Shown here: positions 9,901 through 17,766 of the stretch, piece by piece
Position numbering within the stretch: the first letter of the stretch is position 1
How the letters are laid out: every line of letters begins with the position of its first letter
Source: Flavilitoribacter sp020436695
GTDB lineage: Bacteria; Bacteroidota; Bacteroidia; Chitinophagales; Saprospiraceae
Reading direction: 5' to 3'
Assembly (NCBI GenBank): GCA_041392665.1
Contig: JAWKLQ010000017.1
Location: 62,001 to 126,000 of the forward strand
DNA length: 64,000 nucleotides
Notes under the pieces: model-generated
Database searches by the model: none
What the model saw: only the letters and a program-made list of their open reading frames with translations
What the model was told of the DNA's origin: nothing
Made by a program: the position numbers and the translations under genes

Positions 9901-10196
9901 ACGGAGCTGTTTATCTGGGAATGGATGACCAGATCGGATCTATCAAAGAAGGGAAACTGGCCGATCTGATCGTATTGGATGCCAATCCACTGGAGGATAT
10001 CCAGAATTCCGAGCAGGTCCGCTACACGATCATCAACGGCAGGGTGTACGACTCAGCAAGCATGAATGAGATCGGCAACTACAACCGTCCCAGAGCGCCG
10101 TTCTATTTCGAACAGGAAGGAAGCGGCAATGCCTGGCCATTGCTGAGTACAGAAGCACATGGCTTTATGCAGGAACAGTGCAGTTGTCGAAGATAG
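6918..10196 (+). CDS. Secreted TolB-propeller / amidohydrolase fusion protein
   Basis: A 1092-residue exported protein starting with the signal peptide MKKRLLLLLAANLLLLTSWS. Residues ~45-620 form WD40-like/PD40 TolB beta-propeller repeats (recurring SPDG..., FSPDGTKILF, SPDNKWIAW). Residues ~655-1070 form an amidohydrolase domain: the metal motif HAH at about 718-720 in GIIDVHAHVG, a later His in EHNVPV, and the family ending GSIKEGKLADLIVLDANPL. The metal-dependent hydrolase fold cuts amide or related bonds in cyclic or peptide substrates; the true substrate is unknown. Length and architecture match the known 'amidohydrolase with PD40 propeller' family common in Bacteroidota. It is followed 60 bases later by a second amidohydrolase, so the two are probably cotranscribed. 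Confidence 0.92.
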   Translation: MKKRLLLLLAANLLLLTSWSQKKDEKWNVNDPPGMIVHKDISFTTDEGTWMSLDVSPDGQQIVFDLLGDIYIMPIEGGTAKPLRTGLAYEVQPRFSPDGTKILFTSDAGGGDNIWVMDKNGDNARQITKESFRLLNNPAWMPDGQYFVARKHFTSTRSLGAGEIWMYHISGGEGIQLTKRKNDQQDVNEPSISPDGRYVYFSEDMYPGGYFQYNKDPNSQIYVIKKYDREKGEVNNVVTGAGGACRPQISHDGKRLAYVSRVRTQSVLFVEDLETGQAFPLFQGLSKDQQEAWAIFGAYTGFNWTPNDKHIIIWGNGKIWKVDAATGEAVNVPFQAKITTPVAETVRFKNEAFSENFAVKVIRHAVTSPDESIMVFSALGHLWRMELPNSVPERITTDEQFEFEPAFSPDGRSLAYVSWDDADKGAVWLLELTSGRKEKLTEEKGIYRTPSFSSDGKQLVFRKDGGNSHQGFTFCEEPGIYRMDLGTKAIQFVYSQGEYPVFSADNQRIFYQTGGYIFGSITKSYHSVDLNGFEHRKHFDGKYAHKFSLSPDNKWIAWSELYKVYIAPFPMTGQPIGISANTKAVPVAQVARDAGINLHWSADSKKLFWTLGNQYFSDQLTERFKFLEGAVDSIPPMDTVGTTIPLTATADQPEGIVALTNARIITMEGDEVIDRGTIIIEGNVIRSVGLSRRTRIPQGAHVINCNGKTIMPGIIDVHAHVGDFRYGLSPQQNWNYYANLAYGVTTAHDPSSNSEMIFSHSEMIKAGITVGPRLFSTGVILYGADGPYKAVINSLEDARSAIRRTKAYGAFSVKSYNQPRREQRQQVMEAAKELGMLVVPEGGSTFFHNMSMIADGHTGVEHNVPVAPLYRDVVNFWAATNVHNTPTLIVNYAGMSGEYYWYQHTNVWEKERLLSFTPRSIIDSRARHRTMIPEEEYQNGHILTSRSLKKLSDAGVKINLGAHGQLQGLGAHWELWMLQQGGMSNHEALRCATINGAVYLGMDDQIGSIKEGKLADLIVLDANPLEDIQNSEQVRYTIINGRVYDSASMNEIGNYNRPRAPFYFEQEGSGNAWPLLSTEAHGFMQEQCSCRR

Positions 10197-10256
10197 TCAA
10201 CAGTCAGGGTGCAAAAATTAACCGACAAGACAATATCCACAAAACACAACACTAGT

Positions 10257-11852
10257 ATGAAACCACACATCCTTTTGCTTCTACTCCTGCTTACGGCAAC
10301 GGGGCTCATTGCCCAGGAGCGATCTCCTAACCGCGGACCGGAAGAAGGCGACGGGCCTTATGACCAGCTCATTATCCGCGGGGTTACGCTCATCAACGGT
10401 AATGGCGCTCCCCCCAGAGGGCCGGTTGATATCGTTGTTGAACAAAACCGGATCAAAGAAGTAAGAGTAGTGGGTTACCCAGGCGTACCAATCGATCAGG
10501 ATCGCCGCCCGTCACTGGCTCCCGGAGGCAAAGAGGTAGACTGCGAGGGCATGTATTTACTGCCCGGATTTGTGGATATGCACGGCCATATCGGAGGAAA
10601 AGCCCAGGGTGCGGATGCGGAATACGTTTTCAAACTGTGGCTGGGCCACGGCATTACCACCATCCGGGACCCATCGTGCGGCAACGGTCTGGACTGGGTA
10701 CTGGAACATCGGGAACGCAGCGAAAAAAATGAGATCGTTGCCCCCCGCATTATGGCCTACACGGCTTTTGGGCAGGGAGCGGAGAATGGTATCAACTCCC
10801 CGGAAGAAGCCCGGCAATGGGTGCGCGACAATGCGAAAAAAGGTGCCGATGGTATCAAATTCTTTGGCGCTCCGCCGGCAATTATGTCCGCCGCGTTGGA
10901 AGAAAACAAAAAACTAGGATTACGTTCCGCCTGCCACCACGCCCAAATGGATGTGGCTCGCTGGAATGTACTGCAGTCCGCCCGGGCCGGGCTCACGAGC
11001 ATGGAGCATTGGTACGGCCTGCCCGAAGCACTTTTTATAGATCGCACGGTGCAAAACTATCCGCTCGACTATAACTATCAGAACGAACAGCATCGTTTTG
11101 AGGAAGCGGGCAAATTGTGGAAACAGGCTGCTGCCCCCTACTCCGACCACTGGAATGCAGTGATGGAAGAACTTCTTGCACTGGACTTCACCATCGACCC
11201 TACCTTCAACATCTACGAGGCCAACCGCGACCTGATGCGGGCCCGCCGGGCAGAATGGCACGAAGAATTCACCATGCCGTCTCTTTGGCGCTTTTATAAG
11301 CCCAGTCGCATTTCCCATGGATCTTACTGGCATTCCTGGGGAACAGAGCAGGAAGTCAACTGGAAGGAAAATTATCGACTCTGGATGACTTTCGTCAACG
11401 AATACAAAAACCGGGGCGGTCGTGTCACTGCCGGATCGGATTCCGGGTTCATTTATCAGCTCTATGGTTTTGCATATATCAGAGAACTTGAGTTACTATG
11501 GGAAGCCGGTTTTCATCCACTGGAGGTGATCCGCTCTGCTACGCTCAACGGCGCCCAGGCACTCGGCCTGGAAGATCAGATCGGCACGGTAGAGGTTGGG
11601 AAAATGGCGGACTTTGTCATCGTTGAAGAAAATCCGCTCACAGATATCAAATTACTCTATGGAACCGGTGCCATCCGCCTGAATGAGAACAATGAAGTAG
11701 TGCGCAAAGGAGGTGTGAAATATACGGTCAAAGACGGTATCGTGTACGATGCCAAGCAGCTTCTAGAGGATGTCAAAAAGATGGTACGCGACGCCAAAGA
11801 CCGGGAAGATTTCAAGATCGAGCAACCGGGAATGGAAGGAAGTGAGAATTGA
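10257..11852 (+). CDS. Secreted amidohydrolase family protein
   Basis: A 531-residue metal-dependent hydrolase. The start at 10257 is chosen because it begins the signal peptide MKPHILLLLLLLTATGLIAQ; the longer frame from 10209 would bury it. The metal-binding HGH is at residues 109-111 (GFVDMHGHIGG). Further candidate ligands are in ACHHAQ and SMEHW, and the likely catalytic Asp is in AGSDSG. The C-terminus has the typical GTVEVGKMADFVIVEENPL loop. It is the second gene of a tandem with the propeller-fused amidohydrolase, but it lacks a propeller, so the two may act on related substrates in the periplasm (inference). The substrate is not identifiable. Confidence 0.92.
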   Translation: MKPHILLLLLLLTATGLIAQERSPNRGPEEGDGPYDQLIIRGVTLINGNGAPPRGPVDIVVEQNRIKEVRVVGYPGVPIDQDRRPSLAPGGKEVDCEGMYLLPGFVDMHGHIGGKAQGADAEYVFKLWLGHGITTIRDPSCGNGLDWVLEHRERSEKNEIVAPRIMAYTAFGQGAENGINSPEEARQWVRDNAKKGADGIKFFGAPPAIMSAALEENKKLGLRSACHHAQMDVARWNVLQSARAGLTSMEHWYGLPEALFIDRTVQNYPLDYNYQNEQHRFEEAGKLWKQAAAPYSDHWNAVMEELLALDFTIDPTFNIYEANRDLMRARRAEWHEEFTMPSLWRFYKPSRISHGSYWHSWGTEQEVNWKENYRLWMTFVNEYKNRGGRVTAGSDSGFIYQLYGFAYIRELELLWEAGFHPLEVIRSATLNGAQALGLEDQIGTVEVGKMADFVIVEENPLTDIKLLYGTGAIRLNENNEVVRKGGVKYTVKDGIVYDAKQLLEDVKKMVRDAKDREDFKIEQPGMEGSEN

Positions 11853-12067
11853 TGATTCTTTATGGTGGTATTGGGTGTTGGGTGTTGGATAAAGTCAAGT
11901 ATATTAGTAAACAGACTAATGTTCCATTGATTCATTATTAGTTCTCAGTCACATATAGTGAAACAATGATGAGTTGGTTTACTTAAATAGTACGGATGGA
12001 GGGTTGTATGGCTGGTATGGCCATTAACCCAATCATCGTACCGAATACCCAGCACCCAATACCAAAT
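11853..12067. repeat. Intergenic inverted repeat between convergent genes
   Basis: GGTATTGGGTGTTGGGTGTT at 11867-11886 and its near-complement at 12044-12063 (18 of 20 positions) flank this 215-base space between two convergent genes. The GGTATTGGGT unit is tandemly repeated inside each arm. It belongs to a family of short intergenic repeats; a related hairpin lies at 60217-60287. No gene is seen. Confidence 0.6.
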
Positions 12068-13624
12068 TCATATTTTACTCATCCGCATCGTCTTTGCTGT
12101 ATTACCTACCTGCAGACGATAATAATAGTTGCCGGCAGGTAAATGTCCTCCATAAAAAGGCACACTGTGCTCACCGGCAGTCAGTTGCTTGTTAACCAAT
12201 ACCTGTAATTCACTTCCCAGTGTATTGAAGATACTGAGCCGGACATGGCCACCTGGGTGTGTGAAGCGGATGGTTGTTTCCGAAGTAAATGGATTGGGAT
12301 AATTGTTGAGTAGTAGGTCTTCTTTCCAGACTTCCGGGCGGGTAGCTACCGGTTTACAGGCATTGAGCACCGGTAGGTAAGTAAAGCCCGGATAGAACAG
12401 GGTTTTAATATCATTTTGACTGACTTCAAACCAATCCATGAGGATCGAGCCATAGACATCCCGGAAATCGTACTGCATCGGTACGCCCTCTCCCCTTTCC
12501 ACCTGATCCGGAATATCGGGATTATCTCCCGTTACGGCCGGGTTCACACAGGAACCGAAAACAAACAGGGGTGCCGCTGTTCCATGGTCGGTACCGAAGC
12601 TGTCATTGGAAGCGATCTGCCGGCCGAATTCGGAGAAGGTCATGCCGGCTACACGTTCTTCTATCCCCAAGAGGGTAAGATCCTCCTGAAAAGCGGAGAC
12701 AGCTTCCGAAACGGCACGTAATAACTGCGAATGCTCTCCGGTAGTCTTATCACCCTCCACTACCTGATTAGCATGGGTATCGAAACCACCAATATTGACG
12801 ACGTAGATGTTGGTCCTCAGACCACCGGCGATCAGTAAAGCAACGGTTTTAAGTTGTTGGGCCAAACCATTGTCTTCCGGGTATTCGGCCAGGTTTTTTG
12901 CTTTTTCGGCAGCAGCGGTTACCTCTTCACCATAGGCATTGGTTTGCAGAATGGTGGTTCGCAGGAAAGCCAGCTCTTCGCCGTAAGGCGTATCCGGCAC
13001 ATCAGTGGGTGATCCTTCGTAGAGCGGACTAAGCGCAAAAGGATCGGTGATCGTCAGGCAATAATTAGCCGCAGCACCCTGGCAGGTTTCGGATACCACA
13101 TTCCCGATCGTGATCGCAAATGGATGCGGATATTCCGGGTTGGGATAGCCCTCCGGATAATCGGTATATTGTGTATCAAGGTAGCGCCCCAGCCAACCGG
13201 TGGTCCAGAATTCATCTGCCGGCGAACCGGAAAACCAGATATCGGATGAACGGAAATGAGAGCGGTTCTGATTGGGATATCCCACACTTTGCACGATCCC
13301 CAGTTGGCCTTTATCGTAGAGCGAACGCAGGCCGGTCATGACCGGATGGAACCCCACCTTATCGGTAATCGGCACAATAGCATTTTCCGGGATCAATACA
13401 TTGGAACGGGCCTTGAATAACTCGCTGTACTGGTCGCGTGGAATGACCATGCTTAGTCCATCGTTTCCACCATTCAGTTGGACGAGGACCAACACCTTAT
13501 CACTATCGTCATTGAAGGATGGGAAGAATTGAGAACGGCTGATGGCTGATAACGGCATACCGTTCAGCAAAACGGGAATACTCAGTGCCGTGCCGGTATT
13601 ATGGAGAAATTGTCTTCTTTTCAT
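12068..13624 (-). CDS. DUF1501 protein with Tat signal and T9SS sorting domain
   Basis: 518 residues. The N-terminus MKRRQFLHNTGTALS carries a twin-arginine motif (RRQFL) before a hydrophobic stretch, predicting export in the folded state by Tat. The middle is a DUF1501 domain of the alkaline-phosphatase-like superfamily: VLVQLNGGNDGLSMVIP, NRSHFRSSDIW, GGFDTHANQ and FSEFGRQIASN are its conserved blocks and contain likely metal ligands. The last ~80 residues (NNYPNPFTSETTI ... LPAGNYYYRL) form a type A T9SS C-terminal domain. It lies 48 bases after the DUF1800 gene. The DUF1800-DUF1501 pair is very widespread in Bacteroidota and Planctomycetota, but its biochemical function is not established. 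Confidence 0.93.
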   Translation of the reverse strand: MKRRQFLHNTGTALSIPVLLNGMPLSAISRSQFFPSFNDDSDKVLVLVQLNGGNDGLSMVIPRDQYSELFKARSNVLIPENAIVPITDKVGFHPVMTGLRSLYDKGQLGIVQSVGYPNQNRSHFRSSDIWFSGSPADEFWTTGWLGRYLDTQYTDYPEGYPNPEYPHPFAITIGNVVSETCQGAAANYCLTITDPFALSPLYEGSPTDVPDTPYGEELAFLRTTILQTNAYGEEVTAAAEKAKNLAEYPEDNGLAQQLKTVALLIAGGLRTNIYVVNIGGFDTHANQVVEGDKTTGEHSQLLRAVSEAVSAFQEDLTLLGIEERVAGMTFSEFGRQIASNDSFGTDHGTAAPLFVFGSCVNPAVTGDNPDIPDQVERGEGVPMQYDFRDVYGSILMDWFEVSQNDIKTLFYPGFTYLPVLNACKPVATRPEVWKEDLLLNNYPNPFTSETTIRFTHPGGHVRLSIFNTLGSELQVLVNKQLTAGEHSVPFYGGHLPAGNYYYRLQVGNTAKTMRMSKI

Positions 13625-13672
13625 TGATTGGTGCTTTGATGTCTTGGGTTGGTGAAGTGATCTGCGCTACGA

Positions 13673-15358
13673 TTAACTCAAATGGAATTCGGCCAGGCCG
13701 AGTAAGGCCCGCATGAGCTGGCGGAGTTTGCTTTCCACCGCAAGTGCTTTATCCGGATTGTCCGGATCTTTCAGATAAGCATCATATTCCAATGTCCATT
13801 CGAAATCCGGCAGACCAGGGATCAGCACATCTTTTAAAGCTGTTTTCTGAGAGTCAGCCAGTGGTTGCGGATGCAAGAAGGCCGAGAGTTCTTCGATCAA
13901 AGCATTGGGATCGAGCGGGCTTTCCAATTTTTCAATGAACTTCAGCGGATCAAAGGCAAAGCGGAAGCCATTGATCATATTGCGCTCCAGTGCAATAAAA
14001 TCAGCCAGTGTGGAACGAAGTTGCAAGGTAGAGGCATTAATCCAGAACCGATAGAACTGCGGCGCCTGATAATAAGCCTTCCAACCGGAGACAGAGGGTG
14101 CATTGTGATAATCCATTTCCATGGTAGCCGCAATGCGATACAGTCTTATGGCAATCTGATAACGGGTTTCCAGATCGTCCGGAAGCGTCATATCCAATTG
14201 TTTGACCATAGACAAACAATAATCCAATGGGTTCTTGATCATTGGCCCGACGCTGAGAATATTGAAAAAATGCTCACTGGAGAGCAGCGTCCGCACTACC
14301 GGAGCAATATCGTAATCATGATCGATCAATAGCTGTGCCAGCGGAGCAATGACATCTATTTCGACGCTTTCATCGATCTTATAGTACACAAACCACTGAT
14401 AGAGTTTGCGACAAATGAAAGTAGCCACCCGGTCTTGCTGGAAGATCACATCGATCAGATGCGCATATTCCTCCTCACCCAGGTTTGAGATCACCGTATT
14501 ATCGAACCGATGCGATAATTGCTTAGTGCCCTTATCATGCCGAAAATCCCGATATTCCACCCGGGGCGGTTCATCAGGCCGGATATTTAAAACTCCAAAG
14601 GTACGCCAGCCTGTCAATACTCTGGCCATAGCCGCCACATCCTGCTCGGTAAACGTACTGTAATCGCCTTCACCCGCCAATTCCCCCTTGCCCACCGTGA
14701 ATAGTTCCAATAGCTCGCGGGCATAGTTTTCATTAGGGGCCACTTCCGTATTTTGATTACCATTCAGGAACATCAGCATACTACCCTCAATGGTAATGTC
14801 CTTGATCAACTGACGGAAATTGGCCAGGGCGCCGGTTTGCAGCGTACGTATATACATGTAGACAAAGCGGGCATCCAGTATATTGGCTATGCCAAAATGA
14901 TTGACCCAGAACAGGATCATCTTTTCCCGGATCGACATGCCTTCTTCGAGCATATTCAAAATAGTCCAGGCACGGATGCTTTGAGTCCGGTAAGTCCGTA
15001 GATCCACACTATCAGAATAGGGAGCATCGATCCAAGTCTCCCCTATCGGCACATAAGGGTCCTGGTTGAAATTAAAATTCAAAGGCAGCTCAGGGAGTGG
15101 TTTATCGGCAAAAAGTTCTTCGATGACAGCCTCCATCCCCATATCCACTGCCGAACTGATCAACTCCAGAGAAGGTCCGAAAGTGGTACGCCGCAATAAA
15201 TGCGCAGCCTGCTCAAAAGTCCATGGCCCGGTGTAAGGTGTAAGCCCCGGCCCGGTTGGAGCAGGGCCGGCAGCCAACTGTTCTGTGGGACGATCCATTG
15301 GCTCAGCCGTAAAAGAAGAAGGTCTCAATAATCTTCGCATACTAGTTCGTCGATCCAT
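13673..15358 (-). CDS. DUF1800 domain-containing protein
   Basis: 561 residues, first gene of a two-gene operon with DUF1501. Family blocks visible are AAHLLRRTTFGPS near residue 50, FWVNHFGI, NYARELLELFTVG, VARVLTGWR-type text (VLTGWRTFGV) and the FRHDKGTKQL region. The start is the ATG at 15358 (MDRRTSMRRLL); an ATG six codons in is an alternative. No standard signal peptide can be seen, although the N-terminus is basic. DUF1800 and DUF1501 proteins nearly always occur together and presumably work together, possibly on a surface polymer; that role is inference. Confidence 0.92.
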   Translation of the reverse strand: MDRRTSMRRLLRPSSFTAEPMDRPTEQLAAGPAPTGPGLTPYTGPWTFEQAAHLLRRTTFGPSLELISSAVDMGMEAVIEELFADKPLPELPLNFNFNQDPYVPIGETWIDAPYSDSVDLRTYRTQSIRAWTILNMLEEGMSIREKMILFWVNHFGIANILDARFVYMYIRTLQTGALANFRQLIKDITIEGSMLMFLNGNQNTEVAPNENYARELLELFTVGKGELAGEGDYSTFTEQDVAAMARVLTGWRTFGVLNIRPDEPPRVEYRDFRHDKGTKQLSHRFDNTVISNLGEEEYAHLIDVIFQQDRVATFICRKLYQWFVYYKIDESVEIDVIAPLAQLLIDHDYDIAPVVRTLLSSEHFFNILSVGPMIKNPLDYCLSMVKQLDMTLPDDLETRYQIAIRLYRIAATMEMDYHNAPSVSGWKAYYQAPQFYRFWINASTLQLRSTLADFIALERNMINGFRFAFDPLKFIEKLESPLDPNALIEELSAFLHPQPLADSQKTALKDVLIPGLPDFEWTLEYDAYLKDPDNPDKALAVESKLRQLMRALLGLAEFHLS

Positions 15359-15466
15359 AGGGTAATATATTTATTTAGTAGTCATCAGGAACTGAAAAAA
15401 ACAAAGCCAGCCAAAGTCAAGTCCACGGCAATATTGAGCTATTGAAATACCAGGAGCAGTGACTAA

Positions 15467-16339
15467 GAGCTTGTTTAAAAATTTTCCTCTTCAATTCTGG
15501 CGATGCTCGAAAGAACCATTCTGATGTTGGCCAGATATAGGAAAGATTCCGAAGATTCAACTGTTCGTTCGTAATCCTTGACCAATCGGCGATAGAAATT
15601 GAGCCAGGCGAATGTTCTTTCTACCACCCAACGCTTGGCTTCCACAACAAATCCTTTCTGGCCTTCTGGTCTTTGAGGTGATTCAAATTCAACGTGGACC
15701 GAACTAACCAAATCGGCAAATTCCCCCCGATAAGCTTTGTCCCCCAGAATTTTCTCCAGGCGATACATTTGGCTATGAAAGTCAGGTTCCACCAGGTCTT
15801 TACCAGCTTGTCCATCATGAACATTTGCTGGATGAACAGCAACTCGCCAAATGCGTCCCAGAGTATCAGTTAAGATGCTACGTTTACGCCCATTGACCCA
15901 TTTGTTGCCATCCATTCCACGAGCAGTACCAATCATGGGACTCAACTTAACACTTTGTGCATCAACAAGTCCTAGGCTAGGACTGGCTTTGCGATCATGA
16001 ATTACTATGCGTTCTATACGATTCAATGCATCATTAATAGTTTCGATGATGCCATACCGGGTCCAGTGCCTGAAATAGTAGTAAACGCTCTGCCAGGGAG
16101 GAAATTGGCTATCCAAATTTCGCCACTGTGCCCCAGTCCGGGTAATCCACAAAATGGCATCCATTACGTCTCTCAGATCATGTTTGCGCTGCCGCTTGAT
16201 CGGTAGAAATATGCTAACTTTATCCCACTGGTCATCAGTCAGGCGGGCGTATTGGTCCGTCATATCTTTATGGTTTGGTCACTTTAAGATATGACTGATG
16301 GCCGGTTTTTCTACACCCAACTAATTTTTAAACAAGCTC
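15467..16339. mobile_element. Complete IS5-family insertion sequence (873 bp)
   Basis: The ends are exact 17-bp terminal inverted repeats, GAGCTTGTTTAAAAATT at 15467-15483 and its complement at 16323-16339. Both sides carry TAA (15464-15466 and 16340-16342), a 3-bp target duplication of TNA type as made by the IS1031 group of the IS5 family. The single transposase frame is intact, so the element may still be active and looks recently inserted. Confidence 0.93.
15475..16263 (-). CDS. IS5-family DDE transposase
   Basis: 262 residues in one uninterrupted frame inside the IS at 15467-16339. It has the DUF4096/IS5 N-terminal text (LTDDQWDKVSIFLP, WRNLDSQFPPWQSVYYYF). The DDE catalytic triad can be placed: Asp in LVDAQSVKLS, Asp in ILGDKAYRG, and Glu in VVERTFAWLNFYRRL, with the Y-R-K-like spacing usual in this family. 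The gene fills nearly the whole element, and its stop codon lies close to the left inverted repeat. The start ATG at 16263 leaves about 60 bases for a promoter before the right end. Confidence 0.95.
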   Translation of the reverse strand: MTDQYARLTDDQWDKVSIFLPIKRQRKHDLRDVMDAILWITRTGAQWRNLDSQFPPWQSVYYYFRHWTRYGIIETINDALNRIERIVIHDRKASPSLGLVDAQSVKLSPMIGTARGMDGNKWVNGRKRSILTDTLGRIWRVAVHPANVHDGQAGKDLVEPDFHSQMYRLEKILGDKAYRGEFADLVSSVHVEFESPQRPEGQKGFVVEAKRWVVERTFAWLNFYRRLVKDYERTVESSESFLYLANIRMVLSSIARIEEENF

Positions 16340-16342
16340 TAA

Positions 16343-16605
16343 AAGGTAGTTTCATTGCGAATTTCTATGAGCATAGTTTGCGCTATCCGTTTGCTGACTA
16401 TGAAAAACCGGGTATGGTCAATCTGAAATTACGATCTGGCAACGTGTTTATTTTGTCCCGATGAAGGTTGGACTATCCAAGTGAGGTAGGGTTTAATCCA
16501 AAAACGCTCAATTTTAAATAAATATGAATTCCAGTCGACAGAAATTACCGGAATTATCCTTACTTTTACGCCTCGATTTCAAGCAAAGCATAAACTATCT
16601 ATTCA
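16343..16605. other. Region next to the IS with a possible gene remnant
   Basis: Directly outside the right end of the IS, 16345-16461 reads as 39 codons without a stop (starting GSFIANFYEHSLRYPFADYE, stop at 16462-16464) with no start codon of its own. It looks like the 3' end of a disrupted gene. On the other side of the IS the same frame meets a TGA at once, so the 5' part is not there in intact form. I do not recognise the product. The rest, up to the lipoprotein start, shows nothing clear. Confidence 0.3.
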
Positions 16606-17148
16606 ATGAACATGTTACGCAATATTTTTCTTGGAAGTGTACTGGTAGTGAGCCTGATGGCCTGTAAGAATGACCAGACATCCGATGCGCAAAATGGAAC
16701 AGCAACACAGCAAGGATCCGGCTATCAAGCCGGCCCTGGAAGTGTAGTGGGTCCGCCCATGATGCCGCCGCAAAATGAAGTTACAGCCCGTTTGACTACT
16801 GACTACTGGGTATTTGAATATTACATTGCCGGCGGAGACCGGGTTGCAAGCCGGGCCAATATGGGCCGCTGGTATAAATTCAACCCGGACGGTACTTTTG
16901 AAAGTGGAAGATGGAATGACGAAGTATGGGGTTCCGGCAACTGGTATTATATGCAAAAAGAAGGCAAAGACATCCTGCGGCTGGACAGTAGCGTAGACGC
17001 CGAAGATGCCGAATGGGAATTGCAGGGAAGAAATGATGCGGCCTGGTCCTGGGCAGGAAATAATAGCAGCTACAGCAATGCCGGTCATATTCTGAAAGCG
17101 CTCAGCCTGATGACCATTCCTACGCGGGAACAACTTCAATTCAGATAA
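16606..17148 (+). CDS. Small lipoprotein, possibly lipocalin-like
   Basis: 180 residues. A lipoprotein signal peptide ends in the lipobox SLMAC, with Cys at residue 20 (18 if the ATG at 16612 is used). A Gly/Gln-rich linker follows, then about 110 residues rich in aromatic residues and short strands (DYWVFEYYI, WYKFNPDGTFESGRW, GSGNWYYMQ, ILRLDSS). FxxDGTFxxGxW followed by a GxWxY strand is the pattern of lipocalin-like small beta-barrel lipoproteins of Bacteroidota. It should sit in the periplasmic or outer membrane leaflet. Function unknown; it stands alone between the IS and a gene-free region. Confidence 0.8.
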   Translation: MNMLRNIFLGSVLVVSLMACKNDQTSDAQNGTATQQGSGYQAGPGSVVGPPMMPPQNEVTARLTTDYWVFEYYIAGGDRVASRANMGRWYKFNPDGTFESGRWNDEVWGSGNWYYMQKEGKDILRLDSSVDAEDAEWELQGRNDAAWSWAGNNSSYSNAGHILKALSLMTIPTREQLQFR

Positions 17149-17422
17149 TCAGCATTCCGGGGGCCTAACTGACAAATTAAGCGAATTCAATTTGCAGAGC
17201 GGATATCCGAAAAGGCAGTGTTTTTACACTTATTCTCCACCATTTCGGTACTTGTACGGGCACTTCTGCTCTTAATATGAGCCTTTTTTTTGATCTGCAA
17301 TGACGTTTTTATTTTACAATTTTCTCACTTTTTGCAAATTAAAAAAGCCATAAACTGCTGTTAATCAATCAAAATAAAATACTCTATAAGGTTATTTAAA
17401 TTCACAAAAGACGATTTTTGTC

Positions 17423-17454
17423 TTTGCACTAAGTTCACAAAAATTAAATATTTG
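17423..17454 (+). promoter_or_regulatory. Putative promoter of the candidate small RNA
   Basis: TTTG at 17423-17426 and AATATTTG at 17447-17454 are 20 bases apart, matching the TTTG-N19-21-TAnnTTTG layout of Bacteroidota promoters, with one departure in the -7 box. It would start transcription near 17461, about 140 bases before the terminator at 17600. Confidence 0.45.
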
Positions 17455-17510
17455 TACTGTGAGCGGTAGATAATGTCGGTGAGTGCAACTCGATCAAAAG
17501 CGATCGACAT

Positions 17511-17542
17511 CAAATTCGGATATGTTCATGGGATTATAATTT
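17511..17542 (+). repeat. 32-base direct repeat, copy 1
   Basis: Starts CAAATTCGGATATGTTCATG and ends TTATAATTT. It is identical to 17767-17798 except for one base (C/T at the seventh position). Each copy is followed within 10 bases by a hairpin. Confidence 0.9.
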
Positions 17543-17548
17543 GTTAGT

Positions 17549-17600
17549 AGTGAGTCGTCCAGTCACTCTTTTTTCAGGACGGACGACTTACTATCTTTTT
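17549..17600 (+). terminator. Rho-independent terminator of the candidate small RNA
   Basis: AGTGAGTCGTCC at 17549-17560 pairs with GGACGACTTACT at 17581-17592 (12 bp, one G-U pair), followed by TCTTTTT. The loop is long and itself contains a T-run. Confidence 0.75.
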
Positions 17601-17627
17601 AATCCCTGATCAAAAGATATAACTTGC

Positions 17628-17662
17628 GAAAAAAAAAGCTGACCCACGGCAATGGATCAGCT
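17628..17662 (-). terminator. Rho-independent terminator on the minus strand
   Basis: Read on the minus strand, AGCTGATCC pairs with GGGTCAGCT (17637-17662, one internal mismatch), followed by eight or more T (17629-17637 as A on the plus strand). It can end transcripts coming from the minus-strand gene that stops at 17816, or an RNA in the gap. Confidence 0.75.
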
Positions 17663-17766
17663 AGAGTGTCTTTGGGATATGATAAAAGCACTAAATCACG
17701 TCGCAAGATATAATTTTTTTGGCGGCAATGCTAATGTCGATCAAAAAAATTTGGCTTAGGCCAACT

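Larger units (their letters stand above)
17461..17602 (+). ncRNA. Candidate small non-coding RNA
   Basis: Between the promoter-like element and the terminator lie about 140 bases with no coding potential. Local stems are visible: ATGTCG at 17473-17478 with CGACAT at 17504-17509, enclosing CGATC and GATCG arms. Then comes the repeated 32-base segment 17511-17542 and finally the terminator hairpin. A second copy of the 32-base segment is found at 17767-17798, also directly before a hairpin. It matches no RNA family I recognise. Confidence 0.45.
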
